A stretch of DNA of 64,000 bases from Mucilaginibacter sp. dw_454 (GTDB lineage: Bacteria; Bacteroidota; Bacteroidia; Sphingobacteriales; Sphingobacteriaceae). Below are positions 36,498 to 45,711 of this stretch, piece after piece; the first letter of the stretch is position 1, and each line of letters begins with the position of its first letter. The stretch covers positions 1,488,001-1,552,000 of the forward strand of contig NZ_JAAVVB010000001.1 in assembly GCF_018449775.1 (NCBI RefSeq), written 5' to 3'. The position numbers and the translations under genes are program-made. The notes under the pieces were generated by a model. That model was not told the origin of the DNA. It saw only the letters and a list, made by a program, of their open reading frames with translations, and did no database searches.

Positions 36498-36545
36498 AAC
36501 AGGTTAAAAGCAAATAACGTAATTGTTATTCACTTTTAACCTGTT
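36498..36545 (-). terminator. Terminator of the GH29 gene
   Basis: A perfect 13-bp outer stem (AACAGGTTAAAAG with CTTTTAACCTGTT) encloses a second 5-bp stem ATAAC/GTTAT. The minus strand continues TTTTGTTT. Confidence 0.88.
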
Positions 36546-36585
36546 ACTTTTTTATTTAATACCAGACCAGCTGGTTAACATTAAA

Positions 36586-38004
36586 TTAACGTTGCTCGTT
36601 ATATACTTCGAACTCGGCTATTGAAGGTTGTTTTTCTGAACCCAATATTTTTATCCTAACCTTATTGGCCCAGATACGGGTAAAACGGTGTATCTTAATA
36701 TTATTGGTTTTGTTACCTTCTAAAATAGGTTTCCATGAACCGTCGGCGTAATACTCTAACAGATATTTGTTGATGTTTGACCTGTGTTCGGCAATAACAA
36801 TAGTATTCAGTGCGGTTTCGCGTTTAAAGCTTACCTCATACCATGGTTCTTTAACGCGTGGGTTAGACACCCATGAACTGCCAAAGTTATCGTCATTTGC
36901 AAAATCAGAGATCTCGCTATCATCGCTCCAGCTTGAGTTTGCCGGCATATTTTTGGCAAGGTTCGATGAAATGATAGGTGCTTCGTTATCAGGTAGCGCA
37001 GCCAAAGGGCCTTCGTTTCTCCAGATCTTACCAATCTCTTTTAACTCGGCAATGGCGTTGGCGTCAAACTGACCATCGCGGTTTGGCGCTACGTTCAGGA
37101 TGAAGTTACAACGATCGCTATTTAATTTATTCAGATAATCATTAACCAGGCTGGCGGCAGTTTTAACAGGAGTGGTCGGGAAATCTGTTTTCCAGAACCA
37201 TGCGCTTTGAATAGGCAAGCAAGCTAAGGCAGGCATGGTGTTGCTGCCCGCTTCCATACGCTGACCCGCACCCATTTCGTAAGTTTTGATGTCTGTATAG
37301 TATAAACCCAGTTTTGGATATTTTGCGCCGTTAAGGTCCATTAACAAACAATCAGGCTGTAGCTTTTTAACCAGGTTGTAAATATCTTCAAAAGGCACAT
37401 CGTCATAAGAAATTCTTGACCATGGTGCATCCCATCCGTCAATGATCAGAGCTTCTATCTTGCCATATTTGGTCAACAACTCGGTAATTTGCTGTTTAAC
37501 CATTTCTATATGGCTCGGCTGGATCTGGTTAGGGCGCAGTTTGTGGTGTGTGTCTAATATAGAGTAATACAGCATCACCTTCAGGCCGTTCTTTCTGAAA
37601 GCGTCAACATATTCCTTTACCACATCGCGATGTAACGGACTATTCATCACGTTATAAGCGGTACTTTTGGTGTCCCAAATACAGAAACCGCTATGGTGTT
37701 TTGTGGTTAAACAACCGTAAGTCATGTTGGCAGATTTCGCCGCTTTTGCCCACTGGTCGCAATCTAATTTGGTTGGGTTAAAGTCCGACGGCGACGCCTC
37801 CGGATCAGGCCAATCGGCATCCTCATAGGTAGGTATGTTAAAATGGATAAACATGCCGAAACGCAGATCAATAAATTGCTGCTGTAGTTTCTTTAAATGT
37901 TCGCTTTTAGTATTTACTTCGGCTACACCGCCATTTTGAGCAAATGTTGTCGAAAAACTTATTAAAAACAGAGCCAGTACTAATGATAGTTTTTTTGATA
38001 TCAT
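36586..38004 (-). CDS. Alpha-L-fucosidase-like glycoside hydrolase, GH29, with discoidin-like tail
   Basis: A 472-aa exported enzyme (signal 1-22, ends TTFAQ). Residues about 35-345 form the GH29 barrel: FGMFIHFNIPTYEDADW, TTKHHSGFCIWDTK (H103/H104), KVMLYYSILDTHH and nucleophile D189 in ALIIDGWDAPW. Residues about 355-470 are an F5/8 C-like binding domain. GH29 releases alpha-linked L-fucose from glycans. No SusC/SusD pair is present, so it is not in a classic utilization locus. It diverges from a ModA-like gene over 290 bases. Confidence 0.9.
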   Translation of the reverse strand: MISKKLSLVLALFLISFSTTFAQNGGVAEVNTKSEHLKKLQQQFIDLRFGMFIHFNIPTYEDADWPDPEASPSDFNPTKLDCDQWAKAAKSANMTYGCLTTKHHSGFCIWDTKSTAYNVMNSPLHRDVVKEYVDAFRKNGLKVMLYYSILDTHHKLRPNQIQPSHIEMVKQQITELLTKYGKIEALIIDGWDAPWSRISYDDVPFEDIYNLVKKLQPDCLLMDLNGAKYPKLGLYYTDIKTYEMGAGQRMEAGSNTMPALACLPIQSAWFWKTDFPTTPVKTAASLVNDYLNKLNSDRCNFILNVAPNRDGQFDANAIAELKEIGKIWRNEGPLAALPDNEAPIISSNLAKNMPANSSWSDDSEISDFANDDNFGSSWVSNPRVKEPWYEVSFKRETALNTIVIAEHRSNINKYLLEYYADGSWKPILEGNKTNNIKIHRFTRIWANKVRIKILGSEKQPSIAEFEVYNEQR

Positions 38005-38039
38005 AAATTTAATATAAATGCTTGTGCTTTGATTAAAAG

Positions 38040-38061
38040 ACGGTTAGCTAACGGTTAGCTA
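38040..38061. repeat. Tandem 11-bp direct repeat
   Basis: ACGGTTAGCTA occurs twice head to tail, about 36 bases upstream of the GH29 start in the divergent promoter region. Possible operator. Confidence 0.6.
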
Positions 38062-38264
38062 TACATTGGTTAATTATCAAAGAAAGCAGATTGCCGCCTT
38101 ATAATATTTTATGTTATTGTCTAAATTATAAATGATTTTGGCATTAATTATTTAATAATTGAAATTCAGATAGAATAAATCAGTTAATCCAATAATATAT
38201 TGGCGTAAAATACATCAGCATTAAATACCAGGGTATTTCTTCCCTATTTATCTGTTTTGATCCC

Positions 38265-38272
38265 TACATTTG
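38265..38272 (+). promoter_or_regulatory. -7 box TACATTTG upstream of the binding-protein gene
   Basis: An exact TAnnTTTG match 22 bases before ATG 38295. No clear -33 TTTG at the expected distance. Confidence 0.4.
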
Positions 38273-38294
38273 GTTATTCTATAATTCAATATCT

Positions 38295-39215
38295 ATGTAT
38301 AAACTAAAACTAACAGCCACCCTTGGCCTGCTTTTATTAATTACTGTAATTACTGCCAATGCGCAGGATCATAGTTTCGACCCACCGTGGAATACCCCAC
38401 CCGATAGTAAATTGCAATTTACTGTTCAAGGCATTGATAATGTGCCTGATCTTTATGGAGATATTAATGACCCGCAACTGGTAATTTTCTTTGCCGGTAA
38501 CCAGTTTATGGCAGTCGACCAATTGTTGGCTGCTTTTAAAGCTAAATATCCGCAGTATCAGCGCGTATTTGCCGAAACCTTGCCGCCGGGCATCCTGGCC
38601 AAACAAATTGAGGTAGGTAGCGTTGCTATCGGCAATATGCGCATCACTTTAAAACCGGATATTTATACTGCAGGTAAAAGTGCAATAGAAAAAACACCGG
38701 ATATGTTTAGCCGCACCGAGCCTTATGCCAGTAATAAACTGGCCATCATGGTAAAAAAAGATAATCCCAAACAAATAAAAGGTTTGGCCGATCTGGGTAA
38801 AAAAGACGTTCGCGTAAGCATGCCTAACTTACAAACCGAAGGCATCGGCGCACAAATCATGGAGGCTTACAATAAGGCGGGCGGCAAGCAATTGCAGGAT
38901 GCTATTATGGAAGACAAAGTAAAAGATGGCAGCACTTATCTAACCAAAATACACCACCGCGAAACGCCGATGCGCATTTTATACGACAACAGCGACGCAG
39001 GCCCTGTTTGGTATACCGAGGTTTATTATCAGCAGATGATTGGCCACCCTATTGATTTGGTTGAGATACCGGCCAGCGACAATGTTATCGCCAATTACGT
39101 AGCGGCCTCATTAAAAACTGCGCCGCACCAGCAAGCCGCCAAAGATTTTCTTGATTTTATGATCAGCCCCGAGGCTAAAGCTGTGTATAAAAAATTCGGG
39201 TTTATAGTTAAATAA
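38295..39215 (+). CDS. Periplasmic substrate-binding protein, ModA-like
   Basis: A 306-aa exported protein (signal about 1-23, ends ITANAQ) with a type 2 periplasmic-binding fold like molybdate/tungstate binding proteins: IFFAGNQFMAVDQLLAAFKA, YASNKLAIMVKKDNPKQIKG, GLADLGKKDVRVSMPNLQTEG, and the closing helix AKDFLDFMISPEAKAVYKKFGF. No ABC permease or ATPase is adjacent. Ligand not predictable; a free-standing ModA-like protein may act as a sensor or scavenger. It is followed after 4 bases by a PAP2 gene. Confidence 0.85.
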   Translation: MYKLKLTATLGLLLLITVITANAQDHSFDPPWNTPPDSKLQFTVQGIDNVPDLYGDINDPQLVIFFAGNQFMAVDQLLAAFKAKYPQYQRVFAETLPPGILAKQIEVGSVAIGNMRITLKPDIYTAGKSAIEKTPDMFSRTEPYASNKLAIMVKKDNPKQIKGLADLGKKDVRVSMPNLQTEGIGAQIMEAYNKAGGKQLQDAIMEDKVKDGSTYLTKIHHRETPMRILYDNSDAGPVWYTEVYYQQMIGHPIDLVEIPASDNVIANYVAASLKTAPHQQAAKDFLDFMISPEAKAVYKKFGFIVK

Positions 39216-39219
39216 AATT

Positions 39220-39816
39220 ATGCCGATACGGGTCATCCAATCATTTATTGTTACGTTGTTACTGCTGGCAAGCACTAGTGCCTGTTTTGCGCAATGGATC
39301 CAAAAAACGGATGATGATATCATGATTGATATCCAAAACCAGCGCACGCCCGAAAAAACAGGTATCTTCTTGTTCCTATCAAACACTTATAGATATGGCG
39401 ATATTGGCGTACCTGCCGGACTACTGGTTGCAGGTACCATTAACAACGACAAAGGCATGCGAGAAAATGCAGCATTCGTAGCCAGCAGCACGGCGCTTTC
39501 GTACGGTGTAATGCTTTTGCTCAAGCATATTGTAAAGCGCCCGCGGCCCTTTATTCAAAACATCAATATCGTACCGGTGTACCGTGCGGGTAGTACTTCG
39601 TTTCCTTCGGGGCATGCGTCTACTACTATAGCTACGGCTACGGCATTATCCATGGCTTACCCTAAATGGTATGTTATTGCGCCGGCGTTTTTGTGGGCCG
39701 GTTCTGTTAGTTATTCACGGATGTATTTGGGGGTGCACTACCCTAGTGATGTTGCCGCCGGGGCGGCTTTTGGCGTAGGTTCGGCTTTGTCTATGTCGTT
39801 CTTGAAAGCTAAATAG
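39220..39816 (+). CDS. PAP2 superfamily phosphatase
   Basis: A 198-aa membrane phosphatase with the full three-part PAP2 signature: K102...RP107-108 (LKHIVKRPRP), PSGH at 129-132, and SRMYLGVHYPSD with R167, H173 and D177. Such enzymes dephosphorylate lipid phosphates such as undecaprenyl or phosphatidylglycerol phosphate on the periplasmic side. An N-terminal signal-like helix and further helices are visible. It is coupled to the ModA-like gene (4-base gap). Confidence 0.92.
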   Translation: MPIRVIQSFIVTLLLLASTSACFAQWIQKTDDDIMIDIQNQRTPEKTGIFLFLSNTYRYGDIGVPAGLLVAGTINNDKGMRENAAFVASSTALSYGVMLLLKHIVKRPRPFIQNINIVPVYRAGSTSFPSGHASTTIATATALSMAYPKWYVIAPAFLWAGSVSYSRMYLGVHYPSDVAAGAAFGVGSALSMSFLKAK

Positions 39817-39923
39817 ACATTATAAAGTTGAATGTAAAAATGTCAACATCAAATTGTCAGAAAAACCGGCAGTATTACCACAACGTTATATATTGTAATA
39901 AATTAGCCTTATATTAACTATAT

Positions 39924-42290
39924 ATGTTTACCCAGTACACCGATAAACCTTTCAGTCTCGAGCTTTCTTTCTATAAAGTTGTTGAAGGCTTGAAGCAAGC
40001 TGTAATTACCGATAAGGGTTACAAGGCAGAGCGCGCAAAGGAATTACTGGCTCGTATAGAAAAACATCCTGAATTAGATAAAGGCATCACCAGCATACAA
40101 CAAATTACGCATAATGCAGATTTGATCGCCGATCTGCTGTCAGACCTCTTCCCCCAGGCTTTAGCTAATAATGAAATTAAAGCAGTAAGCATTCCGTATA
40201 TGGGGCTGAGCTTTAATCAAACGGCTCGCTTTAAAAAGATATTAGCCGATGCTGGAGCCGAATTTCAATTTGCTATTCGCGATTTTGACGACACACATCT
40301 CTATATATTAAGCTGCTGCATTATTCTTAACCGGCTTTACGGCACTAAGCTTGATTTTACCCGACCGATGTTTTACGACATCCCAACGGCCGATGGTGTG
40401 ATGCGCCATTACCGCATTTTGTATAACGGCGATTTTTTAGAAGTTTTAACTACAGACAAAGCACCGAAATTATCTAAGGCAGACATTGATGAATTAATGG
40501 ACAATTATGATAATGTAGACCTTTGGAAAGAGAAATTTCCGGTGAACAGCTACGTTGTCAAAGGTTTTGGATTGATGACGTTGATTGATGTTACTGTTGA
40601 AAATGCGTTATCTACCTTAAAAAGCAATTTACTGGGCAGTTATACAAGTCCGGATATCAAAGAAAATCTGATTACCGTTTTCAGGTCGATGTATGGTATT
40701 GCTGATATGCGCATGGGTTTTACGCTATATGATACTAACGAGGGCAAGTTTGTTAATTCACGATTCGGACCAGGGATTCACAGCTTTTTGGTGCCTTACC
40801 AGGAAGCTCATGACGGAGAGCGCTTGCTTTGCGGCGAATCCTACGAATGCATTGTTAAAGATCATACCTACTTCGCGGTTAGTGATGTGTCTAAGTATAT
40901 TAAACAGGAGCGCGGCAACTCGCTGGGCGAGCATTTAAAAAAGCAAGGCATCAACAGCTTTATATTGGCTCCTGTAGTTAAAGACAATGTTTTGTTGGGC
41001 ATCATAGAGCTGGTGTCGCCACGGATACGTGAGTTGAATAGTGTAACCGCCAATAAATTGGATATAGTAATGCCGTTTTTGGTTGATACTATAGACCGGA
41101 AGATGCATGAATTGCAGGATAGGGTTCGGTCCGTTATTCAGCAACATTATACTACCCTGCATCCCAGCGTTTACTGGAAATTCAGACGTGAGGCGCAAAA
41201 CTTTCTTGAATGTGCCGGCAAGGGTTTAACCTATCAACTTAAAGAAATAAAGTTTAAAGAGGTGTTTCCGTTGTATGGGCAAGTAGATATCAGCGAGTCA
41301 TCGGCCACCCGTAATTTGAGTGTTTGTAATGATTTAACCAATCAGTTAAACGAGCTGATATCGATACTGACATCATTGGCCAAAGCTGATAAAAAGCCGG
41401 TGAAAAATGAGAAGCTGGACGATCTGAAAAACTTTGTTATCGATTTAAAAACCAATTTCAGGGCAGATACAGAGCAGTTTATACAACATTATATTGAAGA
41501 GAATATCCACCCTATATTAAAAGAGATTAAGGGCACGCCAAAACTCAAGAGCAAGATTGAGAAGTATTTTAGCCAGACAGACACTTTTACCGGCGACTAT
41601 CATAATTATCGTCGCAACTACGATAAAACCTTGTCGTTGATCAACCAAAAACTGGCCACTATTATTGATATGCGCCAGGCAGAGATCCAGGAGTTTTACC
41701 CCCATTACTATGAACGCTTTAAAACTGATGGGGTTGAGCATAATATCTATATCGGCCAAACCATAGCTCCAAGCAGGCCTTTTACGCCGAGTGATTTGCA
41801 CCGCCTTCGTTTATGGCAATTACGGGTAATAGCCGAAATGGAAGTTGAGCAGTATAATTTAAAAAGCATGCTGCCTTACCAATTGGGTGTAACGTCACTG
41901 ATCCTGGTATTCAGCACGCCGCTTGCTATCCGGTTCAGGATGCATGAAAAACATTTTGATGTAGATGGTGCCTACAATATCCGTTACGAGGTAATTAAAA
42001 AGCGTATTGATAAAGCCATGATCAAAGGCACTCGCGAACGTATTACCAAACAGGGTAAAATAACTATAGTATACGCTAAAGCTGAAGAACGAAAGGAATA
42101 CGAACACTACATCTCCATACTGCAAAATGCAGGCGTTTTAAATGATGACGTAGAGCATTTTGAGGTAGAAGAGTTGCAAGGCGTAGCCGGATTGAAAGCA
42201 CTGCGTGTAGGTTTGATCCATACACGAGACATTCAAAAAGACCATACAATAGACTACAGCAAACTATACAAGCATTTGCCTAAAACCTAA
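39924..42290 (+). CDS. Large GAF-domain protein of unknown function
   Basis: A 788-aa soluble protein. A GAF domain lies at about 240-400 (NLITVFRSMYGIADMRMGF through FILAPVVKDNVLLGIIELVS). The rest is mostly helical with coiled-coil stretches and no kinase, cyclase, HD or DNA-binding motif I can identify. Similar large GAF proteins are annotated in Bacteroidota without function. Its 3' end overlaps the convergent kinase/Omp85 gene by 11 bases. It might sense a small molecule; no regulatory output is visible. Confidence 0.75.
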   Translation: MFTQYTDKPFSLELSFYKVVEGLKQAVITDKGYKAERAKELLARIEKHPELDKGITSIQQITHNADLIADLLSDLFPQALANNEIKAVSIPYMGLSFNQTARFKKILADAGAEFQFAIRDFDDTHLYILSCCIILNRLYGTKLDFTRPMFYDIPTADGVMRHYRILYNGDFLEVLTTDKAPKLSKADIDELMDNYDNVDLWKEKFPVNSYVVKGFGLMTLIDVTVENALSTLKSNLLGSYTSPDIKENLITVFRSMYGIADMRMGFTLYDTNEGKFVNSRFGPGIHSFLVPYQEAHDGERLLCGESYECIVKDHTYFAVSDVSKYIKQERGNSLGEHLKKQGINSFILAPVVKDNVLLGIIELVSPRIRELNSVTANKLDIVMPFLVDTIDRKMHELQDRVRSVIQQHYTTLHPSVYWKFRREAQNFLECAGKGLTYQLKEIKFKEVFPLYGQVDISESSATRNLSVCNDLTNQLNELISILTSLAKADKKPVKNEKLDDLKNFVIDLKTNFRADTEQFIQHYIEENIHPILKEIKGTPKLKSKIEKYFSQTDTFTGDYHNYRRNYDKTLSLINQKLATIIDMRQAEIQEFYPHYYERFKTDGVEHNIYIGQTIAPSRPFTPSDLHRLRLWQLRVIAEMEVEQYNLKSMLPYQLGVTSLILVFSTPLAIRFRMHEKHFDVDGAYNIRYEVIKKRIDKAMIKGTRERITKQGKITIVYAKAEERKEYEHYISILQNAGVLNDDVEHFEVEELQGVAGLKALRVGLIHTRDIQKDHTIDYSKLYKHLPKT

Positions 42291-44844
42291 AACCGGCAGA
42301 AATGTAAGGGTATACCCCTTCGTTAGAGAAACCTACCACACCCTGTATCGAGATTAATTGCGCGGGCTGAAAATAAAAACCGCCACCTGCGCCGTTGTGC
42401 CAGATATTGGATATTTCGCCCGGTGTCCATACCCTACCCACATCGTCAAAACCAATCAGTCCGAGTGTACCGGGTAAAAGATATGATGCAAAGTCTGCCA
42501 GTTTCAAACGTACCTCGAAGTTATTAAACAGCATCGTCTTGCCGGTAAAGCGCCAGGTGTAAAAACCACGCAAATTATCGCTACCACCTAATTTTAATTG
42601 CTGATAAAAGGCCGCGTTGCCCAAAGTAGTGCCGCCACCAACCCTATCCCCAAATACCAGTACAGAGTCACGTCCGGGGTTAAGCAAAAAGCTAAACTCT
42701 GATTGCACCTGCCCGTAATCGCTCGCATTGGGGTTAAGCGCCTTCATGGCAGTAAAATTGGTGTTCCAGTAAACACCGCGGTGCGGGGTGATGCTGCCTT
42801 TGTCGCGGGTGTCAAAGCTAAAACCAGCTACCAGGCCGGCATTACCCTGGCCTGCAAAAACGTTTTCTGCCGGATGTACAGCGCCGTAATCACTCAAATA
42901 ACGGCCATTGTTATCGCCGTTATCGCCATTATAATATTGACCGGCTACGCCTGCGGTTACAGTCCAATCGTCATACTTATGCTTTAACCTAACGTCGGCA
43001 TTTAAATAGTTGTAAACATTCCGATAGTATTCTATGCGTTTATCGCCCGCATCTATAAACTGGGTATTATTGCCAACTCCAAAGAAATAGCTGTTATAAT
43101 TAGGCCCTTTGCTCAGCACATTAATTATCAGGTCGTTTTTTTGTATAACCTGTTTAAAATCGCCGGTATAGTTTAGCGCCAACGAGCTTACTCCAAAGCC
43201 ATAGCTAATTTTCAGTGTCTGCCGAAACGCATAAGGCTCTTTACCAAACCCTTGTTTTTCATAAACCAAATTGGCAATTAGTACCACCCCATAATCCTTA
43301 CTATAGCTAATTAGTGGCAAAGGCTCTAAAAAATTGTATTTATAACCCAGGCGATGAAAATTAGTCACTGAAGTATCGCCAGAAATATTGATACGTGCCT
43401 GGCCCTTAGGCAAATCTGTTTTTATTTTAGGGACATCATAGATATAGCGGTTACCTTTTCCTTTGATGTCTTTATCGGCAACAAACTCATCCTTCTTATC
43501 ATCGCCAATCATCCTGACGGTTATGGGCGAATGCGCTGCACCATGAATATTAAACACATCAGGGCCACCCATGCCATACAGCCTGATCTCTTTAGTTACA
43601 CTTGGGTCAAAAGTGCGTTCATAAATAGTCTGTTCTTCTTTACCCGTTTTTTTGATCTTATTGACCTTAACGGCTACCTGCCCGCCCGGTAAGTTGGTAA
43701 TGCTAAAGTTTTCATGCTTTTCTGAAGTGCTTATCGATACTGTGCCTGACAAGAAACGATAGTATTTTAAACCTTGCTCCATCAACACATTTCTACGTGC
43801 AATTAGCTTACGTTTAATCACCTGGCCGCTCTCGCGATACATAACCGGAGGCATTTGGCGCATGGCTTTATCAATCAAATCGTCTGTTAAAGTTTTCTGC
43901 ACATAAGCTATCTGTTCTTCCCAATCCTGCTGATTAAGCCCATTTAAAAAGTAACGATCGAAGTTACGCGCATTCAGATTCCAGCGATTAATAGAGCGAA
44001 TACGCTCATGATAGTCCTGAAATTTAGCCATCAGCAAATATCTTGAAACCACCCAGGGCAGTAATCCTGTTGAATAATAATAAACCTGATCTCTATCGCG
44101 CGGCACAGGCTTGTAAACAATGCCGGTGTCGGTTTTATCGCGTTGCCAGCGCCATTGGTCTTCGTGCCTGTCCCAATCGCCCAGCAACATATCTAACAAT
44201 CTGGCACGCAGCACCAGTTTTTGGTCTACCCTATTATCATTATCATCTTGTAATTTATCTTGCGCCTTGTCGGTGTTATCTGTTTTACTGGCATCCAACG
44301 GCTCGCGCTCTTCAAATAAAAACACCTGGTTTGCATAGTCTTTCCGATACTTACCCAGCGCAGGGTCATCAGGCACATAAACAATCTGGGGATGAGCGTG
44401 CGGTACACCCAAAGCTTCGGCAAGTGCGGGCACCGTTAGCGAGCCAAAAGGATGCTCGGCCGTGATCTGATCCTGCACAATGTCTTTGGCTATGGTTTCT
44501 CGCAGCGTTTTCGGCAATACACGGGCAGGAAATTTTTGCACCGTGCGCAATACCCACTCCTGCCCGCTTGAATCTTGCAGACGCAGTGATTTGGTTTGCA
44601 TACCACCACCGGGCTGTAAGATCTTCAATCCGCCTTTTTCTTTTTCAAGGCGGAAAATTTTCATGGTGACCGGTGTGGCCCAAAGCTGGCGGTAATTATC
44701 GCCCAATAAAAATTTATGGGTCTTGGTTACCTTGGCGTAATCAGGATCGACAGCAATGGTTATACTATCTGTTCTTTTTTGTGCGAAAGATTGCAATGAT
44801 AATGCGGTAATGAAAATAGCAATAAAGTATCTGTACAGGCGCAT
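42280..44844 (-). CDS. Omp85/BamA-type barrel with N-terminal kinase-like domain
   Basis: An 854-aa outer-membrane protein with signal peptide (1-21). The C-terminal ~330 residues form an Omp85/surface-antigen barrel (AGFSFDTRDKGSITPHRGVYW, KLGGSDNLRGFYTWRFTGK, ending in F). The N-terminal ~400 residues resemble HipA/CotH/Fam20-type atypical kinases: Gly loop GGGMQTKSLRL (79-89), Lys K104 in LRTVQK, FEER (177-180), catalytic GDWDRHEDQW (222-231) and metal-binding PRDRDQ (248-253). POTRA domains are not evident. Last gene of a four-gene operon with ppk1, 3 bases after the lipoprotein gene. Kinase activity is inferred from motif pattern only. Confidence 0.82.
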   Translation of the reverse strand: MRLYRYFIAIFITALSLQSFAQKRTDSITIAVDPDYAKVTKTHKFLLGDNYRQLWATPVTMKIFRLEKEKGGLKILQPGGGMQTKSLRLQDSSGQEWVLRTVQKFPARVLPKTLRETIAKDIVQDQITAEHPFGSLTVPALAEALGVPHAHPQIVYVPDDPALGKYRKDYANQVFLFEEREPLDASKTDNTDKAQDKLQDDNDNRVDQKLVLRARLLDMLLGDWDRHEDQWRWQRDKTDTGIVYKPVPRDRDQVYYYSTGLLPWVVSRYLLMAKFQDYHERIRSINRWNLNARNFDRYFLNGLNQQDWEEQIAYVQKTLTDDLIDKAMRQMPPVMYRESGQVIKRKLIARRNVLMEQGLKYYRFLSGTVSISTSEKHENFSITNLPGGQVAVKVNKIKKTGKEEQTIYERTFDPSVTKEIRLYGMGGPDVFNIHGAAHSPITVRMIGDDKKDEFVADKDIKGKGNRYIYDVPKIKTDLPKGQARINISGDTSVTNFHRLGYKYNFLEPLPLISYSKDYGVVLIANLVYEKQGFGKEPYAFRQTLKISYGFGVSSLALNYTGDFKQVIQKNDLIINVLSKGPNYNSYFFGVGNNTQFIDAGDKRIEYYRNVYNYLNADVRLKHKYDDWTVTAGVAGQYYNGDNGDNNGRYLSDYGAVHPAENVFAGQGNAGLVAGFSFDTRDKGSITPHRGVYWNTNFTAMKALNPNASDYGQVQSEFSFLLNPGRDSVLVFGDRVGGGTTLGNAAFYQQLKLGGSDNLRGFYTWRFTGKTMLFNNFEVRLKLADFASYLLPGTLGLIGFDDVGRVWTPGEISNIWHNGAGGGFYFQPAQLISIQGVVGFSNEGVYPYISAGFRF

Positions 44845-44847
44845 AGG

Positions 44848-45711
44848 CTATTTTTTGTAGTTAAATTTATAGATAGTCCCCGCCGCAGTCTTACTTCCCT
44901 CATTACTAATATAAAGATTATTCTGGTTATCAAAGGCGATGCCTTCGGGCTGTATAAACAGCGCCGGATCTATCGGGTAAACATTTTTCACTTTGAAATT
45001 TGCATCTGTCACCACAATTATTTTATTAACCGATGACACAATATACCACTCATTGGTATTTTGATTTTTAGCGAAAGCCGATGGATGAAAAGCGATCTTA
45101 CTGCCATCTAATTTAGCCTCGATATCTTTCACGCTGACAACAAATTGTCCCGATTGCTTGACAGAACCATCATGAGCTACCCTAAATATGTAACCGGTAT
45201 TGGTTTTCCTGGTGTTATCTACATTGCAATGCTTACAAAGCACATAGAGCTGATTTGATCTTTCGTCTGCAAATAAACCTTCATACTCGCCTGTTGGCAG
45301 TATATCGTTTAATTTTTGCACAGCTAATATTTCTGCGCTGCGCACCTGGTTAAACGGAAACACAAATAGCACGCCATCACTGCGCAGCATAACAACCTGG
45401 TCATTCAAAATAGCGATATCCTCAAAATCGCCTGGCTTGCCAAACCTGGAGTGAGCAGGCTTTTTATCGCCCAATTTGAAGTAGTACACTTTGCCTTCTT
45501 CGTCCTGCTCAGCATAAATAGAATCGGGTTTGCCGTGACGAAAGGCAATTCCAGAGATCTCCGTCAAATTATCGGTCATGAAATATTTAACGGGATTGTT
45601 CAAGTCATACCCAGGCGGACTAGTAAAAGTCCTTTTATCAATACAGGACAAGGCCACAAACACTGTTAACAATACCGATAATATCAGAATGATCCCGCGT
45701 GTGTTTTTCAT
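44848..45711 (-). CDS. SdiA-regulated-type beta-propeller lipoprotein
   Basis: A 287-aa lipoprotein (lipobox ALSC, C23) whose remaining sequence matches the SdiA-regulated/phytase-like propeller family: LTEISGIAFRHGKPDSIYAE, GDFEDIAILNDQVVML, GEYEGLFADERSNQLYVLCK, and IQPEGIAFDNQNNLYISNEG. Related folds include esterase-like phytases, but catalytic residues are uncertain. It overlaps the ppk1 stop by 4 bases (ATGA) and precedes the kinase/Omp85 gene. Confidence 0.85.
   Translation of the reverse strand: MKNTRGIILILSVLLTVFVALSCIDKRTFTSPPGYDLNNPVKYFMTDNLTEISGIAFRHGKPDSIYAEQDEEGKVYYFKLGDKKPAHSRFGKPGDFEDIAILNDQVVMLRSDGVLFVFPFNQVRSAEILAVQKLNDILPTGEYEGLFADERSNQLYVLCKHCNVDNTRKTNTGYIFRVAHDGSVKQSGQFVVSVKDIEAKLDGSKIAFHPSAFAKNQNTNEWYIVSSVNKIIVVTDANFKVKNVYPIDPALFIQPEGIAFDNQNNLYISNEGSKTAAGTIYKFNYKK

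Noticed and set aside
44043..44465. 140-codon plus-strand ORF opposite the kinase-like Omp85 gene
   Set aside because: It lies fully antisense to a well-supported gene and has no recognisable domain or natural composition.
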